A DNA stretch of 64,000 nt. Source: Trebouxia sp. TZW2008. Taxonomy: Eukaryota > Chlorophyta > Trebouxiophyceae > Trebouxiales > Trebouxiaceae. How positions within the stretch are numbered: the first letter of the stretch is position 1; every line of letters starts with the position of its first letter. Positions 1 to 13,114 of this stretch are shown here, one piece after another. Location of the stretch: the NCBI GenBank assembly GCA_002118135.1, contig BDIU01000033.1, positions 124,001 through 188,000 on the forward strand, written 5' to 3'. A model generated the notes under the pieces. It worked only from the letters and a program-made list of their open reading frames with translations. It ran no database searches and was not told the DNA's origin. Both the position numbers and the translations under genes were made by a program.

Positions 1-3000
1 AGTTGTAAGGCAGTGATGCAGACTGCTGGAGGTGTGCATCCCACCCTTGAGAGGCCAGCCAGCAGGCATCCACGTAGTGTACATCGCTCATGTCAGCTGA
101 CCAGTATTTCATTGGCCATCGTTGCAGTCTCACACAGAGTGGCGCCGGAGAGGACTGACGTGAATTTGGGCAGTTCTCAAGACAGTATGCATGCCGAGCA
201 CTCTTGCCAAAACTGTGCATTTCAACAACCCCAGATTGCTCCATGGAGAAATGGTGCAGCATGCACAAGTACAGAGATCATGATGGTGTATGAGGAATGC
301 AGGAAGCAATGATGTCAAGAGAGGCTTCTGCAAGCTCACTCAAAATGAGCAGGTTGCTTCTTGCAAACTTGCATGCTCTGATCACCCACTGAATCAGATC
401 CGCCAGGTGACAGGAGTAACAATAGATGAAAGATGGATGCACCTGTGGAGTGGTCGTGGCGGTTTTGCAGTCCTGAGTAGCTCTCCACAACCAGTAGCTT
501 CACCGGGAAGGGCTTCACGCAGCAGCCCTGCCCTGCCCTCGCTGTTCTCCAACTGCTGAATCTGCTGCACACTCCCCTTGACTACACTCAGCAGCAGCTT
601 CGGAAGCTGCTCAGCTGATCTGATGACTGTCAGGACCGCTTCAACAGCTTCAGCATTGCCGCTAGCAGGCGCATCTTCTGCTGCTCCTGGTGATGCATCG
701 CTGCTGTCCTGACAGGCCGTGCAGATCTGAGCGAGCAGGCGCAGATTGATGGTATGCACTGTGCTGAGCTTGCACGTCTCATTGCTGCTTGTGGCTGATG
801 ACAGCGCCTGCAGCAGTGCAAGGAATGCACTAAAGCTATGCAGATCTGGGCCAGCAGGTGTAGATGAATGTTCTGGGTTGTGCTGAGGTTGCACGTCTGT
901 TCGCTGGTTGTGACTGAAAGCAAAGCCTGCAGCAGCGCCAAGCATTGCATTGCAGCTGCTGCTGCTTGATGAAACTAATCTTGCAGCCACTTTAATTGCA
1001 CTTCATGGCACCCACAAAGATTGAGACTATTTAGAGTACTCTGTGATGCCCTGTAGTCACGTGCAAGCAGCTGCTTTGAAGCTGCACAATGGGTGCCTGG
1101 TCTTGTCAGCAATGCACTAGGCATTGCAATCTACACAAGGCTTCTCATGAAGTTTTTGCAGACAGCATGCACATCAGTGCAGAGTGCATTTGTACAGGTT
1201 GATCAAGTGGGCTGCATGCCAGATGCAATCAAATGGTCAGCTCTCATGTGCAGAGCCATTCTTACTGGCGTGAGGCACTTCAGCCTGTGGTGATATCTGG
1301 TCTACACATGGGGCCATCAATGAGAAGCTAAGCCAGCCATGAGGCCAGCACTAAGTAGCACGGACCACGATGTATAGGAAGAGATGGATGCACACCTTCG
1401 CAGCTGAGTTGGCCACATGCTTTGCTACACCCTGCACCCGCTCATTGCCAGCCTGAAGGTCTGCCAAGGCCAACCTAGCCAGCAGATCAAATCCTGCCAG
1501 GGAGTTGGGCACCTCTTGGCCTGACTTCACGTCAAGTATGCTGGCTACTAGCTGGGAAGACAGGGGTTTGGCTGTACTAGAGCTGATGTGCATGTTGGTA
1601 GACAGCTTGGGCATTACAGGCTGGATGCTGTTGCTGGAGCTGGGTTGCTCTTCTGAAGAGGTCTCACTGCAGCCAGGGTCAATTTGACTGTTACAGGTGG
1701 ATATCAGCATTGAGGAGTTGAGGATTTGCACGTCTCCAGATTGGACAGGTAGATGTTGCAGTCACAGTGCAGATTGCCTGATGGGCAGTAGCAATCGTAC
1801 ACGCAGCTCTGTCATGCAGGCTCATAATAGCCAGCGTCACTTCCAGCCTAGCCAGACAGCTGCCGCAATCACAGTGCAGACAGACTAGCAAGCAGCAGCA
1901 ATCACACAAGCAGTGCAATGACTTGCAGAAACCCCCTGAAGCGCCTGCACATTGCAAGAGGCCTGCTTGCAGAGCTGCTTGCTTACTGAACTGACAGCGA
2001 GGCGCTGTTGCAAAACCAACAGCCCACAATGCTAGTTACGTCTATGATGTCCAGAAGTTGCAAGGTTCCGGTAACGATGCTGATGCTCTGAGCATGGACA
2101 GTCACATCATTGGGCAGATGCAAATGCATAAGGGGCCCGTGACAGGGTCAAACCTGGTCAAGATGAGCTGAGCTATCTGCCAGCTAGCTGCATTGCTGAC
2201 GTCCTTCTGATAGCAGTGAAGCAAATCTGCGAGCCAACCTGCCATCTCAGGCATATGCTCTGACTTGAACTCATCCGTGACATCTCCATCTGCAAGCGCG
2301 CACATTGCCTGGTGCACTGATTACGATCGTCTGGGAGGTCATGCAAGCGACTGATGCATGTGTGGGACAAATGTATGGGACAAGACAGACAACATGATTA
2401 CTCCATCAGAATCTTCTGTGCAGTTACAGCTGCCATCTCAAGCAGGACTCAACAAAAGATGTCCTTGGTATCTCCATCTGCAAGCGCAGTTGTTGTCTGA
2501 TAACCTGATGATGGTCGTCTGTGAAGTCATGCAAGTGATTAACGGATGTGTGTGGCCAGCAATTGCAACAAGACAGACAGCACAATCTTCCACCAGAGTC
2601 TTGTGAACCATAACCATCTCAAGCAAACGTCTGACTGTTCGGTGTTCCTCCTCAACATGTCCATCTGCAAATGCACATTCTGTCTATAGCTTGATGATGA
2701 TCATGTGGGTGACAACAAGACTCATGCAAGTGACTAATCAAGGGCGTGTTTGGAAAGTGTCTGGGGCAAGACAGACTACATGACTGGTTCACCAGAATCT
2801 TCTGTGCCACGACAGACTGTAGCTATAGCTATGGCAATTATGATAGGTTTACTTCTGCTAGGGCATAAGCCACTCACCTTCAAGGGCTTGTGCGTAGCCA
2901 GCAATTGCTGCCACACGGCTCTGCACCAGCCACTGCACCAGGCTAGCAGGGAACTGAGGATTGCCAGTGCGTGCTTGCAGGCTGTGCAGCACCCAGGGCA

Positions 3001-6000
3001 GGGCACTTGCGAACAGCCAGGGTAGAACGGGACTGCAAGCTACAGGAAATCAGAAGGCAGCTCACCTTCAAGAGCTTGTGCATAGCCAGCAACCACTGCC
3101 ACACAGCTCTGCACCAGCCACTGCACCAGCCTAGCAGGGAACTGAGGATTGCCAGTGCGTGCTTGCAGGCTGTGCAGCACCCAGGGCAGGGCACTTGCAA
3201 ACAGCCAGGGCAGAACGGGACTGCAAGCTACAGGAAATCAGAAGGCAGCTCACCTTCAAGAGCTTGTGCATAGCCAGCAACCACTGCCACACAGCTCTGC
3301 ACCAGCCACTGCACAAGCCTAGCAGGGAACTGAGGATTGCCAGTGCGTGCTTGCAGGCTGTGCAGCACCCAGGGCAGGGCACTTGCAAACAGCCAGGGCA
3401 GAACAAGACTGCAAGCTACAGGACATCAGAAGGCAGCTCACCTTCAAGAGCTTGTGCATAGCCAGCAACCACTGCCACACAGCTCTGCACCAGCCACTGC
3501 ACCAGCCTAGCAGGGAACTGAGGATTGCCAGTGCGTGCTTGCAGGCTCTGCAGCACCCAGGGCAGGGCGCTCACTAGCAGCCCTAGCAGCTGGTCGCCCC
3601 GATCCTGCATGAGCTCTGAGTTTGTGTCTTCTTGCTGCTCCTGCTGGAAGTACTTCAAGAGGCTTGCTATTCTGCGTGTGGCTATCGTCAAGACCTGCAG
3701 ACATGTATCAAGATTTGATTGTGCCCTGTGATGTCTACCGCAAACGACTGTATGCCTCAGCTAGTGAGTTGGGGGGAAGCTAAGACTATCTGTAGCTGTA
3801 ACATATGGCCAAGAGTATGGGTTGTGCTGCTGCAGTGTGATGCATGCAAGGATGCGTTGCACAGTAGCAATTGCCATGCATGAGATGTTACCAGTGCACA
3901 AGACAGCGTCATACAGAGTCAGTGTGAAGCTGCATGTCCTAGGTGATGCAGCGGAACTCACTGGGGTGAAGCGGTTCTGCCAGAATCATTGCTTTGGAAC
4001 CGCAACTGCCCACAGTCTGCTGCTATATCATAGAGCGCATAAGTGCACAGCCAAGCACTGCTGCGTACGTCACTGGACTGCCTCACTACAATCTGTGTTG
4101 CGTTTCCGCAGTGGCTCCCAGTGAACTGTCAAGGTCAACTGCACCGACCTTGGCTGAGATCAGCATATACTGCCACAGCAGCTGGTCTGGCCACAGCGCC
4201 GGAACCAGTGGCGCTTCTTTCACAACCCTCTGCAGACTCTTTGCTATGCCAAGGCTTTCCAGATCCACCTCCTCTATCTTCTGCTGCAGGGCTTCAGCCT
4301 GGTTTGGCAGGCAGGCAGCCAGCAGGGTCCAAGCAGCGCAGGTCAGCATATTGCTGGGCTGCCATGAGTATGCTGATAGGCGGCAGCTTTGGTACAGCAG
4401 GTCCTCTGCGATGTCAATAGCTGAAGCGCAGAGATCTTGTGCGGTGTCCTGCATGCTGAGTGGACCTGCAGCACCATTTTCCAAGGCTTGCATCTCAAGG
4501 TTGACTGACACAAGATGTCGACGTGAGCACCTGAAAGGCAGTGGTGCTGATGGCAGCCTACAGGACAGTGAATGGTGGGCTTGCTGCCTGTGCGAAGCAA
4601 GCAGAGTGTTTGCTACTCTGCTTGTTGCAACGGGGACCAGTCCATCAGCCACAGCTACAGACATCCCTGGCAGGCATACAACACGTGACAATGCTGAAAC
4701 GAAGACAACGAGTCTCAGGCATAGCATACTCAGCCATGTATCCCAGGCACTGCATACAGCTTACCTGTCAATCACTCATGCAGGCTTGTCAGCGTCAGCA
4801 GGCCCTGACTGCAAGTCTGCTAAGGCATTGCTTTTGCCAAAAGATTGAGTATTGTACACTTAGCGATAAATCCAACTGTATCACGTATCGTATCACGTAT
4901 CAGCACACAACTGGGAATGTTGCCAGCACAGCTTACCCATCAAGTACTGGTGCAGGCTTGTGAGCGTCAGCAAGCCCTGACTGAGGATGTACACCATGCA
5001 AGTCTGCTGAGGCGTTGGTGCGGCTAAGCGCCTTAGCAGCCAGACTGCAACATCGCTCACCTGTTACCTACTGATGCAGGCTCGTCAGTGTCAGCGGGCC
5101 CTGACTGAGTACGCACACCGTGAGATTTTGCTAGGCGTTGTTTCTGCCAACATATTGAGTATTGCATACTTAGCCATACCTCCAACTCTATCACAGATCA
5201 TTGCACGCCTAAACACGCTGCCAGCACAGCTCACCTATCAAGTACTGATGCAGGCTCGTCAGTGTCAGCAGGCCCTGACTGAGGATGTACACCATGCAAG
5301 TCTGCTGACTTGTGGGTGCTGCCAAATGCCTTGGCAGACAAACTGCAGCAAGGGCCAGGTTGGCGCCAAGGGCCCCTTGGGGTGCTGCTGCAGCTTCTGC
5401 CTCAGCTGGCTTGGCAGCTTCCTTGACTACGTCAGCCTTAGGCCGAGCATACACCTCCAAGCCGTCTAGACGAGCCAGAGAGGCAGCATTGTTTGCCACT
5501 CCAACCTGCAGATACAGGCAAGTGAGATCTATTGCTGATGGAGCAAAGCTGGTCATACGGCCGCTAAGCCATCTAGACAAGCCAGAGACGCAGCATTGTT
5601 TGCCACTCCAACGTGCAGACATAGTCAGTTGAGATCTATTGCTGATGGAGTAAGGCGTGTCATACGGCGTCTAACCCATCAAACAACTCAGAGAGGCAGC
5701 ATTGTCTGCCACTCCAACCTGCAGACACAGTCAGTTGGGATCTACTGACGGTAAAGCCAGGCTTGTCATATGGCCGTTAGCCCATCCAAACGGGCCGTAG
5801 ACGCAGCATTGTTTGCCACTCCAACCTGCAGACATAGTCAGTTGAGATCTATTGCTGATGGAGCAAGGCTTGTCATACGGCGTCTAACCCATCAAACGAC
5901 TCAGAGATGCTGCATTGTTGGCCACTCCAACCTGCCGACCCAGTCAAGCTGAAGTTCCAGGGACAAGATGCATGCAGTGCAAGGCAGACTGCAGCAAGGG

Positions 6001-9000
6001 CCAGATGGCCACCAAGAGCCCCTTCAGGTGCTGCTGCAGCTTTGGCCTCTGCTGGCTTGGCAGCTTCCTTGACTTGATATCAGCCTTAGGCCGGGCGTAC
6101 ACCTCCAAGCCGTCTAAATGAGCCAGAGACGCAGCATTGTTTGCCGCTCCAACCTGCAGATGGAGTCATACTGGAATTCAAGCTATTAGATATAGGCTGC
6201 GGCCGCTTGCAAATATAGCCAATCATATTGGTTTACATGAGACGGGCCTTGAGCAACATACACCTAGCACCTGGTCTAGATTCTGCACAATACTCAGCTG
6301 TCACTAGCACACGCATCAATTTTTGTATGAGTAGAACTGGTCATGTCAGCAGCAGTATGTGTAGTTTAGATATATCTATAGATATACAAATTGTCCAACT
6401 TATATACACACACACACATATATATATGGGGTCACACAGACCTGCATAGGGGTGTCGGGTGCAGCCGCCAGGGCCTCAGCTGGTGTCATGTACAGTGCAT
6501 GCCAGCGCTTGGCAGAGGGGGTTGGGAGGGGGTAGACTCGACCCCCAAGCTTGATCTCTGAGGGGCTGTACCTTCCACCACTTCCGCCAATCATCACCCT
6601 AACACCTATGGCCAGTCATGTACTTAGCAGGGCTCATTTGCCTGGATGCCGGAAGGCAGAATCAACACAATCTGTACCCCAACATCTGTGCCCACGCATA
6701 GCCAGTCAGCCAGCCTCACAATGCTCAGCTGGTAGAGTTACGCTCAGCAACAATGGCAGATGAGGAGTTATTGAGGCGCCACCTGATGCGCAGATCATTA
6801 CATACATCACCCTGGCCTTCAAGCTATGGTGACTGTGGTTCATTGAGCTGATCATGTTTGGCAGCTGCGGCTTCTGAACAGAAATGTGCTACGCTCTCTA
6901 GCACTGACAACAGAGGAGTTATTGAGACGGACGCTGACGCGCATGACGTAGGCGCTGCAATGCACAATGCTCAGCCAATAAGGGCCTACTCAACAGCAAC
7001 TTCACAGTGGTTCTTGGTGAGTTGCAAACTGGCAGGCGACGATACACATGCCGGTTGCGCACATAAAAAGAGACAGGCCTTGAAGCTGCGGTGAGTGTAG
7101 CGCATGGCGCAGGTGCTGAGATGCACAATGCTCAACCGGCAAGTGCCTACCCACCAACAACTCCGCAATGGTTCTTGGTGAGTTGCATACTGCCGGTTGA
7201 CGATGCACATGCCATTTGCACACATCACAAGAGATAGGCCTTGAAGCTGTAATGAGTGTAGCTCTTCAAGCTGACCCATGTTGGCAGCTATGCTTCCCAC
7301 ACCAATCGACCAAAGGAGCTACGCTCACCAGCAATGACAACAAGGATTTATGAGCGCACATTGCAGCGCGCATGATGCAGGCGCAAGATGCATTATGGTC
7401 AGCAGGCAGTGTCCTACTCACCAACAATGACCACCAACAAACGAGGAGCTGTTGGTGAGCGCCGTATTGCCAAGTATTGATGCACATGGAAGTTGCCTAC
7501 GTCACAAGAGACAGACCTTGAAGCTCTGGCTTTTATAGATGGCCAGCTTGAAGAGCCACATCTACCAACAACGACAAGTCAGGACTGATTTGGCAAATTG
7601 GAGCGCGCGTTGCTCATTTGGCAGGGTGCAATGAGTCACCTCAATGAGTGAGGGAGTCACGGTGCGATGTTGATGCACAAGGCTTAGCTGGCAGAGCAAC
7701 ACTCACCAACGACGCCAAGAGAGGAGTTGGTGGGGCGGGTGTCAATGCGCATACCAGTCACATATTCACCAGAGAGAAGCCTCCAAGCTGTGCTTTTACA
7801 TATGCTCAGCTGGACGAACCAGAGTCACCAACACCAACAAGTGAGGATCCATTGGCTCATCTAGCATCTGCACACATTGCCAGAAAGAGGCAGGATGACA
7901 CTCACCAACAACGACAAGGGAGGAGTCATTGGGGCGGATGTTGATGCGCATGCTGGACGCACTCGGGGCCTCTAGATAGGTGCCGGCTGCCAGCAGGACC
8001 CGCCATGCCCGCTCTGAGCTGCCTATATCACAGCCACAACACTATTGTGATGGACTGGTACTGTATCGTCAGCATGGCTTTGACTGTATTTGCTCAGGAT
8101 CCTCCGGACCTTTATTCTGTTCATTGCTGATCCTCACAAACTTTGTCAAGTGCTTTAACGTCCCTCATGGCTTTCATTGCATTTTGACTCGTGATGCTCA
8201 TGGCTTCTGGCAGGTTTGCAACTTGCAAAATCACACATGCAGTCCAGATTGCAAGTGCCTTTTGGGCTTGATTGAGCATGAGCTGTTGCGGGCAACCACA
8301 CTGTACCTGCTTGGCTGAGATCCCCTGACAGCCGCACCTCTCCACTGATGCAGCGAGTCTTCTCAAAGAAGTCAAAGGGGAACTGAATCACAGGGTTTGT
8401 AGGAGCCGCTGCCAGGGCAGGCTCAGAAATGCCCTGTGCTGCAGCCCCAAGGCTTTGGCCGGTGACCGCCAAGCCTTGAGAGCCTGACGAGCCTAGAGAG
8501 CTTGAGGAACCAGCCAGTAGCCGCCCAACTGCGCGTGACCGCATATCTGCAGGGCACTTGAGTCATGTGGTGCATTGAATGTTCATGTGCAGCATTCATG
8601 ACTGTGGTGCACAAGTGAGTTCAACCTACCCTCTGGGCAGACAGGCAAAATGTGTGACAAAGCTCGCCTGCATGGTGCAGCATGGTGAAGGGCATCAAGC
8701 ATGCAATCAGACTGCAATGCCCAGGCCATCACGCGCACAACTGGCGCATTTGATCAGAAACCATAGGGTGAAACAGGAAGACACTTGCCTGCATTGTGCA
8801 GCATGGTGAAGCATATTAGACATGCCATAAGCGACTCAAACAATGCTAGGTGCCAAAGGGAAAACAGACAAGGCTTGCCTGTGTTGGGCAGCATAGGAGA
8901 GCCCAACTGTTCCAACTGGTCACGTGACGCAGCTGAACCGGAGTGTGCCAGAAGCCCTGCCCAATCTCTGCCTCTGCTACCCAGTGCCTGGTCCAAGAAC

Positions 9001-12000
9001 CTGCCCCAGTCTCTGCCTGCATCATCAAACAAACCAATTCACTGCGTGTCTAAGGCCCTAGCATCCCAAACCCTAAAATTCTAAACCCTAACTTGCCCCG
9101 ATCTCTGCCTGCATCACCAAACAAATCCACTTGCTGCATTGCCAAGGCCACAGTACATGCAATTTTGCGACAGTGGTGACAAACTTTTGGGTGTTCAATA
9201 TCTTGTATACAGTGGAGATGGCAATTCTTGTTCAGCCAATGCTGCATGGCCATGACTGTTAGGCGACTGCGCAAATGGTGCAAAATCACATAGAATGCAA
9301 TAACAGACAAGGACAGGTCTGTTTGGCGGCAATTGACGCCTGCTGCACATCCTTTGCTGTCTCAAATGTGTCATTGGAGACTTGCCTGAGTCAGCAGTGG
9401 TTTGCCTGCCTTCTTGAGCAGTTGCTGCAGCAGCTGAAGCGGCAGTGCCCGCAGTACTGCCCAGCGCTGCCTGTCTCGTCTGCTCAGCAGTTGACTCTTG
9501 GGCAGCATCCCACACCACTATCCTGTCTGCTAGGGGAGTAGAATAGAGGTAGACACCGCCTTGGCTGTCCACTGTGGCTATTGCTACTTGTTGGGCATGG
9601 GGGAGGGGTAGGCTTGCAACCCCCACTAGGGCGCAGACGCTGCCCTACAGAAGAAGAGCACAGCTTCTTTTGCACAACTTGTTGAAGGGAGCTTGACATC
9701 CCATGTTTTCAAATGGGCCATTATTTGATGAGTCAGGCTCAAGAGACAACAAATGCTGCAGCTTGCAAAGCTCCATGTGTCAAGCCAGCATGGAATGTGC
9801 AGACAATGTAAACTTTATAAAGCAATGAATGTGCACACAAATGCCTCAAAAAGGTGAATCTGCTGTTGTTTGACTGTGTCCTGCTTGCAAAGCCAAGCAG
9901 CAGCCTCACTTGCACAAGCTAGAATTGAAGCTGCGTGGCAGCATCTCTGGCTCATGTCAGAACTTGCTTGATGCTAATCCTCTGAACTTTTGAAGGAGAA
10001 GCCTAGAAATGCGAAAAGGCGGAGCTGGTGGGGTGGGGAGGGGGAGGAAGGAGCAGCCTTACCTGTACAAGGTGGAATTGCTGGTGCACGGCAGCATTTT
10101 AGACACAACCCAACTTTGCTGAATGCTCGTCACCTGAACAATTGAGGGGGGCCCTAAACATGCAAAAGAAGCAATTGGAGGGGTAGGGATGGATGAGCCT
10201 GGGGGGGAAGGGAGCAGCCACACCTGTATCATGTGGAATTGGTGTTGCATGGCAGCATGTCTAGACCTAACTCAACTTTGTGGAATGCTCATCACCTAAA
10301 CATTTGAGGAGTGACCTGAACATGCAAAAGAAGCGATTGAAGGGGTAGGGATGGATGAGCGGTGGGGAAAGGGAGCAGCCCCACCTGTATCATGTACAAT
10401 TGGTGTTGCATGGCAGCATGTCTGGACCCAATCAAGCCTTGCTGGTGTTAGTCACCTAAACATTTGAGGTGGGGCCTTAAGCATGTAAAGGAAGCAGTTG
10501 TAGGGGTCGGGGTAAGAAGGAGGGGGCGGGAGGGAGCAGCCGCGCTGCAAGATTTATGGGCCTCACCTGCACCATATAGAACTGGTGTTGCATGGCAGCA
10601 TCCCTGGCTGTATCAGATCCTTGGTTAATGCTAGTCACCAGGGCACCGGGCAAACCAATGCTTGCCCCAATCAACAATGCTGCTGCATTGTGCATTGACT
10701 CCCTAGTAGCAGGCAGCAAAGGCACAGCATAGCTCCTGTCTATGCATGGCAGTCTGGTGCCGTAAACTCCACTGGCTTGCTGGCTGTGAGTGTTGGTGTT
10801 GTCCTCTTCTTCTTCTTCAGGGGTGTCTTCTTCTTCCTCATCATTGCTGTCATCATCATCGCTTTCAGCATGAGTGGCCTCTTCAGCTTCCTGACCTGCC
10901 TGCTCTGCATGAATGGCCTCTTCAGCTTCCTGTTCTGCCTGATCTGCATCTAAATCTTGCAGCGCAGCCTCAGATGACTCAAGCTGTCCATCTGTGACTA
11001 CGTCTGAAGCTGCAGGCGCAGCTGGTGCTGAGTCAGCAGCAGCCTGAGACTTGACAGCTTCTGTTGTGCAGGACAGCTGTGGCTCGCCAGAATTGTCAAG
11101 ATCAAGTGCGATCCGCCACATGACAATCTGATGTTCATCTCGCACATTGCCTAGAGAGGCAATGTACATGGTTGCTGCTGGGCAGTAGCACATGTGCTTG
11201 CCATACAACTGTGGGTTAGCCTGGGGCGAACTGCCTTCACCACTGGCAGATTGTGCCAGTCTGGCAGATGGTGATGAGGTTGTGCCCACTGCTACTGCAG
11301 GCTGGATGGTCAGCGCAGGCATGCCAGGGGTGGGGGTCGGGTAGGGCCTGCAGAGGGGGTCGGGTAGCACAGCTGTCCACAGGTTGGCTTCTCTGGTCAG
11401 AATCAGGAGCCGATGTTGAATGACTTGACAGTTGTCCTGCACAGCAGACAGAGCAGGGCTTGTTTTGTTGGTGAACGCAGCAGCTGTTATCACACATGTT
11501 GTTTATGCAGTCAATGCGTGCAACATGCACTATGCTCTGCTGGTACTGCACGCACTGATGTCTGCCCATGAATGCGAGTTAGGGTATGCATCATTGCAGC
11601 TGTCATAGTGCAGTTTTAGCAGCGCAAGACAAGTGACGCTGCTGTGCAGGGATACACGACTCATACAAGTCATCTGCATGGTACGCAACCACAGCAACCT
11701 TGCCCATGCCGCAGTGCATCAACTGCGTCTTTGTTGCACAGGCATAAGATGAGACCCAGCAGCACATGATGCAGACGGGTCTGTATCAGGCCCCACCGCA
11801 GTCACACCAGGGTGCTGTGCTGAGGTATCAAGACATACGCTTGCACTGCAAAACGCACAGTGCACAGCCACAGCAGATAAGCAGAGGCCCAAGCTAAGCC
11901 CCAACAGCAGCTGACGCTATGGTGTCTGTACTCAGCAACACCACAAGCACAGCAGGGTGCTGTGCTGAAGCAGCAAGAGCATACATCAGCACTGCAAAAC

Positions 12001-13048
12001 ACAGTGCACAGCCACAGCAGATAAGCAGAGGGTACATACCGTTTCTGCCAGCACAAGCTAAGCCCCGACAGCAGCCGTTGCAATGGGGTCTGTATTACGC
12101 AATACCACAGCCACAGTAGACTGCTCTTTGGGGTAGCAGCATCTTACACCAGTACTTCAAGACACAACGTGCACAATCACAGCAGGTAAGCAAGGTCCAC
12201 TTACCCATTCTGCAGGCACCAGCTGAGTCCCAGCAGCAGCTGACGCAATAGTGTCTGTACTTGGCAATACCACAAGCACAGTGGGGTGCTGTGCTGCGGT
12301 AGCAATGTCATACACCAGCACTGCAAAACGCACAGTGCACGGCCACAGCAGATAAGCAGAGGGTACATACCCGTTTTGCAGGCACCAGATGAGTCCCAAC
12401 AGCAGCTGACGCAATGGTGTCTGTACTAGGCAACACCACAGCCACAGCGGGGTACTGTGCTGAGCTTGTTAGATCATACACCAACACCGCCAGAGGCATG
12501 GTAACAGCCAGGCAGGTGTCGCTGCCAGGCAACCAGGCAATGTCTAGAACCAAGTCCATGTAGGCACCGATGGCTCCTGCTGGTGTGAGCTGTGGCAAAT
12601 TGGCTGCAGTGGCTGCTGTTTGGATGGCCTGAGGGGTCGGGAGACGAAGCGGCAGCCGGTCTGTTACCTTTGCAGAGGGGGTTACAGACCAGACCTGAGA
12701 TCAGGCACCATCACTTCAGCAAGGAGGTGCAGCACACAATGCACAAAGGCAGATGTGATGATCACAACATGCTGTTGAAGCCAATGTTGGCAGTACGAGT
12801 ATGGCAACCCCATGCTTTGCTGACAACACAGCGATGCACACAACTGACAGATGATGCATGCAAGCACACATCCGTGAAGTTTGCAGATATGATCACAAAA
12901 CAAACCAATGCACTACATGTAGTATACGCTTCGTGCTGATGACTGTATGAAAGAAGTTTATGTCAGCCCTCTATGGCTGAAGTGTCTGTTTTTGTTTTGT
13001 TCTAAATATTGTCTGCTGTCCCCCCTGTTGGGTCCCAAGGACAGGAAA

Positions 13049-13114
<66 letters not shown>

